Positions 29,555-35,509 of a stretch of 35,509 bases of DNA are shown piece by piece. This stretch comes from Lachnospiraceae bacterium. Its GTDB lineage: Bacteria > Bacillota > Clostridia > Lachnospirales > Lachnospiraceae. Numbering within the stretch: the stretch's first letter is position 1; the number at the start of each line of letters is the position of its first letter. The stretch covers positions 1 through 35,509 of the forward strand of contig SFNX01000010.1 in the NCBI GenBank assembly GCA_004552595.1, read 5' to 3'. A model generated the notes under the pieces. It was not told where the DNA came from and searched no databases. It saw only the letters and a program-made list of their open reading frames with translations. The translations under genes and the position numbers were made by a program.

Positions 29555-32014
29555 TTATTCAGGCAAATCAGAGCCCCCGTCAATCAGTTGACCGGTATTT
29601 GGATCAAGAAACTCTCCTGTTACAGGATCAATTGCATACCCGGTCTCCTTATCGATCTTAATCTCCTTTGGTTTATATTCTTCATCAAGGGTTTCGCTGT
29701 TTACAGGATTTCCCTTTTCATCTACTATTTCGATTACAGACTTAGTCTCTTCTTCGGTCTCTGTTGAATTTGCACCATCTGCATTCTCTTCGTTATTGAC
29801 CTCTGTATTTTCGACTTCCTCTTCCTGTGAAGAATCAGCAAATTCTATCTGTTTTTCCTTAAGTTCTTCTGCTTCCTTCTCGGTAATTTCTTCTGTTTTA
29901 GGAATGTTAAGGTATGGTAAAACTTCCGTTAAAATATCCTTAGTAAGAACTGTTGCATACTTAGCAGATGCCTGCTGTGGGACATTAGGTCTGTCAATTA
30001 CCGTATAAATTGCAAGTTCAGGATTATCTGCAGGCGCAAATCCCAAAAATGATACGATATATTCCTGGTTTCCTCGAGGAAGCGTTTCCGCAGTTCCCGT
30101 TTTACCGCCTATCATATATCCGGCCGGACGTGCCGATTTACCGGTACCTTCCGAAACAACATTAATGCAAAGCTGTCTGATTTCTTCGGAAGTTTCCTCA
30201 GAAACGGTCTGCTTTAAAACTCTTGGCTCGATTTTCTCGATTGTAGCACCGTTTGAATCAACTATTTCAGTAACAACATGAGGCTGGTAATACTTGCCGC
30301 CGTTAATCAATGAACAATATCCGGTTATCATCTGAATCATTGTAACGTTAAAGCCCTGTCCGAACGAACCGATTGCAAGGTCTGTAGGGTTCATTGCATT
30401 TTCGTTAAAAACAAGAGTTTCTGTTCTTGCTTCACCCGTTAAGTCTATATTTGTCTTCAATCCAAAGTTAAACAACTTGTTATACTTCATAAACAGCGTT
30501 TTGCCAAGCGTCGCACCCATTTTCATGAATGCTACGTTACACGACTGTTCAAGTGCACCCGAAAATGAAAGGACCCCATGTCCAAGACGGTTGTTACAGT
30601 GAATAACATGGTCTCCAACTTCCAGAAGGCCGTTACATACATACGATTCATCTCCCGAAAAAATGCCCTCTTCAATTCCGGTCGCCATTGTAAATGGCTT
30701 CATAGTCGAACCGGGCTCATATGTCGAATTAATGCAGAAATTCTTCCAAAGAGCGTTATAAGCTTCCATTTTTGCCTGTTCATATGCTTCTTCATATGTC
30801 TGGCCGTTTGTTGTTACTTCTTCTTGCGTAGGAGTAGTTATTCCAAGCGAAAGTGCATCATCAGAATTATTTGTATCAGCGTTTTCACTGTTTTCGTTGT
30901 TTTCACTGCTTTCATTGTTTTCACTGTCTTGAGCGTCGTCTGTTTCCTCGCCTGTTTCCTCATCTGTTTCGTCGTCTGTTTCGTCGTCTGTTTCGTCGTC
31001 TTTTTCCTGCTCTCCATAGAACATTTCCTTTGTGAATTCAACGTTTATATTAGACTCATCTCGAGGATTATTAAGGTCAAACACCGGGTAGCTTGCCATT
31101 GCGATAACCTCACCGGTTTTAGGATTCATAACGATTACGCCTGTGTTATTACTGCCGTTTCCTTCCCTCGCCTCGTTCTCATGCTCTTTATTAAAAGCAA
31201 GAATATGCTTCTCAACAATACTCTGGATATTGACATCAATACTTGTCTTTAGCGTGTATCCATCAACTGCAGGTTTAACCGTTCTCTCAAGGTTTTCATC
31301 ATCATTAAGATATCCATACTCTCTGCCGGCTGTACCGTTTAAAGTTGAATTATAGTACTCTTCAAGTCCGTAGGCACCTTCATTGTCGCCTTGGACAAAT
31401 CCAAGCAGATCACATGCCAATGAGTTATACGGATAAGAGCGCATGTAGTCTTCTTCAAGCCAGACGCCTGCAACATTAGGATAATTCTCTTTGTCGTTAA
31501 TAGCCTCCATAATATTGCTTACAACATCATAGCTTTGCTTTTTAGCAATAACTCTATACTGCGAGCCCGGATTCTCAGCGATGTAATTTCTGATTTCCTG
31601 CTCTGTATATCTGAATTTGATATCTGAATTAAATAGAAGCGAAAGTGTGTCCGAAAGATATTTGCCGTCTTCTTCATTGAGCTTTTTAGCATCAATACAG
31701 ACATTGTATACCTTTTGGCTGACAGCCAGCTTTGTACCGTTTCTGTCAATGATTTCACCACGTTTGGCAGGAATTACAATGCTATCGTATTCCTGCTGTG
31801 ACAAAACCTGTCTCTTGTATTTTGTGCCGTCATTCCTGCATATGTAGAAAATCTTAAAAATAAGCAACGCAAAAATAACTACTATAAATATAAATAGTAT
31901 GTTAAGTTTCGTGCCCATAAATCTGGCTTTTACAGTTCTTATTGGATTTTTTTTACCCGGATTTTCTGTTCGATGTGTATTATCAACAGGCCTAGAATTT
32001 CCCCTTCTAGCCAT
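29555..32014 (-). CDS. Division transpeptidase (FtsI/SpoVD-type class B PBP) with acidic insertion
   Basis: An 819-residue class B PBP: N-terminal membrane helix (about 38-58), dimerisation/pedestal region with IPAKRGEIIDRNGTKLA (81-97), and a transpeptidase domain with STMK (Ser436, Lys439), SCN (491-493) and KTGT (638-641). A run rich in Asp/Glu/Thr/Asn/Ser (about 337-390) is inserted shortly before the active-site Ser, encoded by 12-bp repeats. The C-terminal 115 residues are another acidic tail; no PASTA domain is visible, unlike SpoVD. It partners FtsW. AAGGGGAG precedes the ATG. The upstream gap has a terminator, so it likely has its own AT-rich promoter. Confidence 0.93.
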   Translation of the reverse strand: MARRGNSRPVDNTHRTENPGKKNPIRTVKARFMGTKLNILFIFIVVIFALLIFKIFYICRNDGTKYKRQVLSQQEYDSIVIPAKRGEIIDRNGTKLAVSQKVYNVCIDAKKLNEEDGKYLSDTLSLLFNSDIKFRYTEQEIRNYIAENPGSQYRVIAKKQSYDVVSNIMEAINDKENYPNVAGVWLEEDYMRSYPYNSLACDLLGFVQGDNEGAYGLEEYYNSTLNGTAGREYGYLNDDENLERTVKPAVDGYTLKTSIDVNIQSIVEKHILAFNKEHENEAREGNGSNNTGVIVMNPKTGEVIAMASYPVFDLNNPRDESNINVEFTKEMFYGEQEKDDETDDETDDETDEETGEETDDAQDSENNESSENNENSENADTNNSDDALSLGITTPTQEEVTTNGQTYEEAYEQAKMEAYNALWKNFCINSTYEPGSTMKPFTMATGIEEGIFSGDESYVCNGLLEVGDHVIHCNNRLGHGVLSFSGALEQSCNVAFMKMGATLGKTLFMKYNKLFNFGLKTNIDLTGEARTETLVFNENAMNPTDLAIGSFGQGFNVTMIQMITGYCSLINGGKYYQPHVVTEIVDSNGATIEKIEPRVLKQTVSEETSEEIRQLCINVVSEGTGKSARPAGYMIGGKTGTAETLPRGNQEYIVSFLGFAPADNPELAIYTVIDRPNVPQQASAKYATVLTKDILTEVLPYLNIPKTEEITEKEAEELKEKQIEFADSSQEEEVENTEVNNEENADGANSTETEEETKSVIEIVDEKGNPVNSETLDEEYKPKEIKIDKETGYAIDPVTGEFLDPNTGQLIDGGSDLPE
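30935..31006. repeat. 12-bp tandem repeats inside the PBP gene
   Basis: Six consecutive 12-base units related to GTCGTCTGTTTC, three of them identical or nearly so at the high-coordinate end, encode the DDETDDETDDET region. A second, more diverged run (about 30880-30930) encodes Asn/Ser/Glu-rich sequence. Slippage here would change the length in frame. Confidence 0.85.
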
Positions 32015-32144
32015 AGTCTCCCCTTAATATCTAATTATTGTATACTCAATGTGCCCCTCAACACATATATAGCGTATTTTATAACTTTTTTTATAATAAT
32101 ACAATCTATTAATAATTAAAAAGTTTTAAATGTTTACAGTAAAA

Positions 32145-32173
32145 AGCCCCGAATACGTTATGTATCCGAGGCT
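32145..32173 (-). terminator. Intrinsic terminator between ftsL and the PBP gene
   Basis: On the minus strand a 12-bp stem (AGCCTCGGATAC with GTATTCGGGGCT, two G-U pairs) and a 5-base loop are followed by TTTTTACTG. It starts 11 bp after the ftsL stop. On the plus strand the same two positions are mismatches, so it is directional. Confidence 0.75.
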
Positions 32174-32184
32174 TAAGCGTAATT

Positions 32185-32673
32185 TTATTCAAGAGAAATG
32201 TACTGTCTCACGTAATCAGTATCATCACTTTCGTACTTTACTATCTGGTCGTCATTTGCATACTGCATGCCAAGGTCGTTCATGGCTTTTTTCTTTATTG
32301 CCTCAAGATCGATTGCACCGTTAATTCTGTTTTCATAATCATCATTCTCGGCCTTTAAGCTGGTGTACTGTGCTTCAAGCTTAGCGATAGTCTTTAAATC
32401 GTTCGTTATGCTTGCCGTTACATTAATGTAATAAAAACAAAATCCGCCAACTACACAAAGCATCACAGCTAAGAAGAACACATATCCGGCTGTAATGCCT
32501 GTATTATTTTTAGGTGCTCTTCTGATGTTGCCGCCTTCAACAACGCGTACACCTTTCTTTCTTACAGGCTTAACGTCAGCTTTTCTTACAACATTACCGT
32601 ATGCATAAGCGCTCTTCATCTGCTTTCTTGAGTTTCTCGCTTGTATTCTTTCTCGTCTCTGTCTAACTGTCAA
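32185..32673 (-). CDS. ftsL: FtsL-type septum protein (TTG start)
   Basis: A 162-residue bitopic protein in the ftsL position. A basic cytoplasmic tail of about 60 residues precedes one helix (about 61-83, AGYVFFLAVMLCVVGGFCFYY), then a coiled coil (about 90-130, LKTIAKLEAQYTSLKAEND) of FtsL/DivIC type and the segment IDLEAIKKKAMNDLGM typical of these proteins. TTG at 32673 is taken as start: GAGGGG is 5 bases away, while the first ATG (residue 19) has no ribosome-binding site. Assignment rests on position and architecture, since FtsL sequences diverge. Confidence 0.82.
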   Translation of the reverse strand: MTVRQRRERIQARNSRKQMKSAYAYGNVVRKADVKPVRKKGVRVVEGGNIRRAPKNNTGITAGYVFFLAVMLCVVGGFCFYYINVTASITNDLKTIAKLEAQYTSLKAENDDYENRINGAIDLEAIKKKAMNDLGMQYANDDQIVKYESDDTDYVRQYISLE

Positions 32674-32728
32674 AACTGCCCCTCACAAACTTCCCTGTTT
32701 TTAATTAATATCCTTATTAATTTAAGAT

Positions 32729-33094
32729 TCAGTCTGCTATCTTTTCAAAAATCCTAAGTTTTGCACTCTTCGACCTTAAGTTCAATTTGAGCTCTTCTTC
32801 TGAAGGCAAAATCGGTTTTCTTGTGATAACCTTCCCCTTTGACTTTTTCCCACATACACATGTCGGAAAATTCTTAGGACATGTGCACGGATCTTCTGCT
32901 TCTTTAAATATGTTCTTTACAATTCTGTCTTCTAATGAATGGAATGTGATTATACATATCCTTCCGTTTGGATTTAATAAATCAATCATATCCATAAGAC
33001 TTTCCTTAAGAACGCTAAGTTCTGAATTAAGTTCTATTCGAATTGCCTGGAAAGTCTGCTTGGCAGGATGTCCGCCCTGCTTTCTGAATTTCAT
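32729..33094 (-). pseudogene. rsmH: rsmH (mraW), C-terminal fragment
   Basis: 121 codons that match the C-terminal third of the 16S rRNA m4C1402 methyltransferase: RKQGGHPAKQTFQAIRIELN, the ICIITFHSLEDRIVK strand-helix, the cysteine-rich PCTCPKNFPTCVCG segment, and KSAKLRIFEK. It begins at an ATG overlapping the stop of the N-terminal fragment (ATGA), but no proper ribosome-binding site precedes it. Compared with intact homologues about 15-17 residues (the ETTxEL...IIxxAIP segment) are missing at the junction and the frame is shifted. Sequence quality of the remainder is high, so the break is recent or an assembly error. Confidence 0.8.
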
Positions 33095-33621
33095 ATAGGC
33101 TTGATTTCTCTATTCATAACTATATGCTTTGCAATATTGGCTGCGAATTTATCTTCGCCATAATCCCTGATAATTCTGAATAAATCCCCTTGCGAATAAT
33201 TATTTACAATATCCCTCGCCGTAACCTCATTTCGATTGTCCATTCTCATATCAAGAGGTGCTTCCTCCTTATATGAAAAGCCTCGGCTTACTGTATCTAA
33301 CTGATAGGAAGATACTCCAAGGTCAAGCAAAATGCCGTCGACTTTATTAATCCCTCGATTATTTAACTCCTCTTTCATGTTACGGTAGTTTGATCTCACT
33401 ATCGTAACATTCTTAAATTCCTTAAGCCTTTCAGTTGATGCCGTGATTGCATCCTCATCCTGATCAAATCCTATCAGCCTCCCCAGACCGTTAAGCTTTG
33501 ATGCTATCTGATAACTGTGTCCTGCGCCGCCAAGTGTTCCGTCTGCGTAGATACCGTCAGGCTTAATATTCAGCCCTTCAATTGTTTCGTTAAGCAGAAC
33601 CGATACGTGGTTAAACTCCAT
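33091..33621 (-). pseudogene. rsmH: rsmH (mraW), N-terminal fragment
   Basis: 176 codons matching the N-terminal part of the 16S rRNA (cytosine1402-N4)-methyltransferase: EFNHVSVLLNETIEGL, SAM loop ADGTLGGAGHS (26-36), GFDQDEDA, and DGILLDLGVSSYQLD with GFSY following. It ends abruptly at IVMNREIKPI followed by TGA, where intact proteins continue with a helical segment and GGHPAK. The SAM-binding core is complete on the N-terminal side but the fold needs the C-terminal strands encoded by the next fragment. TTAAAGGAGGG-type site precedes its ATG. Whether two chains could reassemble is unknown. Confidence 0.85.
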
Positions 33622-33631
33622 TTTCCCTCCT

Positions 33632-34060
33632 TTAGAAGCCTAGCCCCATCTGTGCTAAATGCTCTGAAATGTCTTCCATATCTTCGAAAGCATTTGTCTC
33701 ATCCCACTTAGCTTTATCCCAAACTTCGATATGTCCGATCATTCCTGCAAGTACTACATCCTTATCAAGTCCTGCCCACTCCCTCAAATTGGCCGGAACT
33801 AATATTCTTCCCTGCTTATCGATTTCCGCTTCTATTGCTCCGGCTACAATGAATCTGATCATCTTCTTAGCCTCTGCATTTCCCGGAAGTGCACGAAGTT
33901 TTGAAATGTATTCGTTCCACTCAGTCATGTCATAAATGGCTAAACAGTGGCCGACACCCCTTGTTATCATGAAGCTCTCCCCAAGCGCTTCACGAAACTT
34001 TGACGGGACAATCATTCTCCCCTTTGTATCAATTGTATGATTGTATTCTCCCGTATACAT
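33632..34060 (-). CDS. mraZ: Transcriptional regulator MraZ
   Basis: A 142-residue double AbrB-like (swapped-hairpin) protein that binds tandem repeats ahead of its own gene and controls the division cluster. Two copies of the DxxGR motif are visible: DTKGRMIVPSKFRE (about 11-24) and DKQGRILVPANLRE (about 85-98). The ATG at 34060 gives the family start MYTGEYNHTID; an in-frame GTG at 34072 would add four residues. Three AAAGTGGT repeats lie upstream (34068-34095). It is followed 10 bp later by rsmH. Confidence 0.95.
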   Translation of the reverse strand: MYTGEYNHTIDTKGRMIVPSKFREALGESFMITRGVGHCLAIYDMTEWNEYISKLRALPGNAEAKKMIRFIVAGAIEAEIDKQGRILVPANLREWAGLDKDVVLAGMIGHIEVWDKAKWDETNAFEDMEDISEHLAQMGLGF

Positions 34061-34067
34061 CAATTCA

Positions 34068-34095
34068 ACCACTTTCTACCACTTTGAACCACTTT
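34068..34095. promoter_or_regulatory. MraZ-type operator: three 10-bp-spaced repeats
   Basis: On the minus strand AAAGTGGT occurs three times exactly 10 bp apart (34088-34095, 34078-34085, 34068-34075). MraZ is known to bind short GTGG-type direct repeats with this spacing upstream of mraZ. They lie from the predicted transcript start to the start codon, a position suited to repression. A degenerate fourth unit, AAAGGGGT, is at 34109-34116 in phase. Confidence 0.8.
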
Positions 34096-34102
34096 TATGG
34101 TT

Positions 34103-34131
34103 ATTCTAACCCCTTTTTGCCATTTTTACAA
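34103..34131 (-). promoter_or_regulatory. Promoter of the mraZ division cluster
   Basis: TTGTAA (34126-34131), 17-bp spacer, TAGAAT (34103-34108), minus strand. The predicted start near 34096 gives a leader of about 36 bases that is largely made of the MraZ repeats. Confidence 0.7.
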
Positions 34132-34167
34132 GAGTTTTTGGGTTTTTTTTCATATTTTTGACAATCA

Positions 34168-34193
34168 AAAAACGCCGTAAATACGGCGTTTTT
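34168..34193 (-). terminator. Intrinsic terminator of ychF
   Basis: Perfect stem AAAAACGCCGT (34168-34178)/ACGGCGTTTTT (34183-34193) with an AAAT loop and T-runs on both strands, so it could work in both directions. It is about 100 bp past the ychF stop; that gap shows no other feature. Confidence 0.9.
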
Positions 34194-34293
34194 ATAAGGT
34201 CTATCGGTATATTTTGTGTGATTGTTTCAGAATCAACTAAATTTCAAACTATATGTTGTGTTTTGTAGTTTTTAGTGGAGTGAAATCCCAATT

Positions 34294-35421
34294 TTATACA
34301 TTGAACAGGAATTCAATAATATCTCCATCATTAACAACATATTCTTTTCCTTCGGTTCTCTGCTTACCTTTAGCCTTAACAGCCTGATAGTCAAATCCTG
34401 CTTCTAAAAGATCAGAATAAGCAATAACCTGAGCTCTGATAAATCCTCTCTCGAAATCCGAATGAATCTTTCCTGCAGCCTGCGGAGCTTTTGTTCCTTT
34501 CTTAATTGTCCATGCTCTGCATTCTTTCTTACCATCTGTAAGATAGGAAATAAGTCCAAGAAGTGAATAGCTTGCCTTAATAAGTCTGTCAAGACCTGAC
34601 TCGCTTATACCAAGTTCTTCCATAAACATTGCCTTTTCATCTTCATCAAGCTCTGAAAGTTCTTCCTCTGTCTTAGCACAGATTGGGAGCACCGACGCGC
34701 CTTCGGCTTCTGCTTTTGCCTTAACTGTCTTATAATAATCAGAAGCTTCCGGATCAGCCACACCATCATCATCCATATTGCAGGCATAAATTATCGGCTT
34801 TGCAGACAATAATCCCATTTCCTTCATCGCGAAAGCCTGAATCTCGTTACTTTCATCATATTCAAATGTACGTGCATTCAAGCCCGACTCAAGGTGTGCC
34901 TTAATCTTCTCTAGGAACTCAGCTTCTTCTCTTGCCTCCTTATTGCCGCCTTTCCCGGCCTTAATAGCCTTCTGGAGTCGGTTTTCAACTACATCAAGGT
35001 CTGCAAAAATAAGTTCCATGTCGATACATTCCATATCCCCCTTCGGGTCAACGGCAACAGCCTTCGTAGCATCCTCAACAACATGCATAATCTCGTCATT
35101 ATCAAAGCATCTTACTACATGAATGATTGCATCACACTCTCTGATATGTCCAAGGAACTTGTTACCAAGTCCCGCACCCTTTGATGCACCCTTTACAAGA
35201 CCGGCAATATCTGTAAATTCAACCACAGCCGGTGTCTTTTTATCTGTCTGCCAGTAATCTGCAAGCTTATCAAGCCTCTCATCCGGTACTGCAACAATTC
35301 CGGTATTCGGTTCAATCGTACAGAACGGATAGTTTGCCGCCTGTGCATTAGCAGTTCCTGTTATCGCATTAAATAAAGTCGACTTGCCGACATTCGGAAG
35401 TCCGACGATTCCTAATTTCAT
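34294..35421 (-). CDS. ychF: Redox-regulated ATPase YchF (Obg/OLA1 family)
   Basis: A 375-residue P-loop protein of the Obg-related family that binds ribosomes and prefers ATP. G1 is GLPNVGKST (7-15), G3 is DIAGLVKGAS, and the G4 position reads NMDD rather than NKxD, the change that explains ATP preference. A coiled-coil region lies near 125-190 and a C-terminal TGS domain ends the protein (RGFIRAQVIAYSDLLEAG, VVNDGDIIEFLFNV). Length is slightly above the usual 363-366. An AAGGAGATTT site precedes the ATG. Confidence 0.96.
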   Translation of the reverse strand: MKLGIVGLPNVGKSTLFNAITGTANAQAANYPFCTIEPNTGIVAVPDERLDKLADYWQTDKKTPAVVEFTDIAGLVKGASKGAGLGNKFLGHIRECDAIIHVVRCFDNDEIMHVVEDATKAVAVDPKGDMECIDMELIFADLDVVENRLQKAIKAGKGGNKEAREEAEFLEKIKAHLESGLNARTFEYDESNEIQAFAMKEMGLLSAKPIIYACNMDDDGVADPEASDYYKTVKAKAEAEGASVLPICAKTEEELSELDEDEKAMFMEELGISESGLDRLIKASYSLLGLISYLTDGKKECRAWTIKKGTKAPQAAGKIHSDFERGFIRAQVIAYSDLLEAGFDYQAVKAKGKQRTEGKEYVVNDGDIIEFLFNV

Positions 35422-35473
35422 ATATTCTAAATCTCCTTTATTTTCAATGGTTTTTCGGGTTTTGGGGACACAC

Positions 35474-35495
35474 TCCGCACCAATTCCGCACCAAT
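35474..35495. repeat. Two tandem 11-bp units at the right edge
   Basis: TCCGCACCAAT occurs twice in a row (35474-35484, 35485-35495), in a short stretch richer in G+C than its surroundings upstream of ychF. On the minus strand the edge has a frame of 21 codons ending at a TGA (35446-35444), which may be the tail of an upstream gene; nothing recognisable is encoded. Confidence 0.5.
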
Positions 35496-35509
35496 TTTTC
35501 GCAGCGCAC

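Noticed and set aside
30578..31252. 224-codon open frame on the plus strand inside the PBP gene
   Set aside because: It mirrors the repeat-rich acidic region of the PBP, has Phe/Cys/Val-rich low-complexity sequence and no family resemblance.
35422..35509. Right-edge sequence as the tail of an integrase or mobile element
   Set aside because: Only 21 open codons and a short tandem repeat; nothing specific enough to name.

Overview
The window is a low-G+C Firmicutes chromosome segment, most probably from a gut Lachnospiraceae (Clostridia). This is inferred from the clostridial mraZ-to-ftsZ-nrdR order, a DUF5688 protein, a bile salt hydrolase, ferredoxin-dependent 2-oxoacid metabolism and the base composition. 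Every recognisable gene lies on the minus strand, so transcription runs from high to low coordinates. I see no insertion sequence, prophage, CRISPR array or rRNA. No stretch over about 300 bases lacks a gene; the longest gap (about 12.0-12.18 kb) holds the punA leader and the gdhA terminator.

In transcription order from the right: the GTPase/ATPase gene ychF ends at a strong terminator. A clear promoter with three MraZ-type operator repeats then starts the cell-division cluster mraZ, rsmH (broken), ftsL, ftsI/spoVD-type PBP, mraY, ftsW/spoVE, ftsQ/divIB, ftsZ, nrdR. A terminator separates ftsL from the PBP gene, and ftsL, ftsQ and ftsZ all appear to start with TTG. Next is a five-gene peptide/nickel-type ABC importer operon (24.5-19.6 kb) with a Rex-like operator upstream of its promoter, followed by a small unknown gene with its own promoter and terminator.

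The block yqeG-aroE-aroK-aroQ (19.0-16.7 kb) carries three shikimate-pathway enzymes and seems to start with a leaderless transcript; efp follows on its own promoter. Then come a DUF5688 gene, tRNA-Arg(CCG), a membrane-anchored SH3b protein and gdhA, whose leader contains a terminator-like hairpin.

From 12 kb to 2 kb runs an 12-gene co-directional series with gaps under 40 bp: punA, azlC, azlD, cdd, a lipoprotein, both subunits of class I fumarase, the four subunits of a pyruvate/2-oxoacid:ferredoxin oxidoreductase (porCDAB), a degenerate CbiE/CbiT-like protein and an AlkD-like protein. It links nucleoside salvage, branched-chain amino acid export, fumarate/malate interconversion and ferredoxin-coupled 2-oxoacid metabolism. 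The left end holds a bile salt hydrolase gene, a MarR regulator and the start of a WYL/YafY-type regulator, with inverted repeats in the three upstream regions.

The items most worth a second look are the degenerate CbiET-like protein in the por operon, the split rsmH, the Rex-like site at a peptide transporter, the leaderless yqeG start, the gdhA leader hairpin and the acidic repeat insertion beside the active site of the division PBP. All calls are from reading the sequence; no database search was run.
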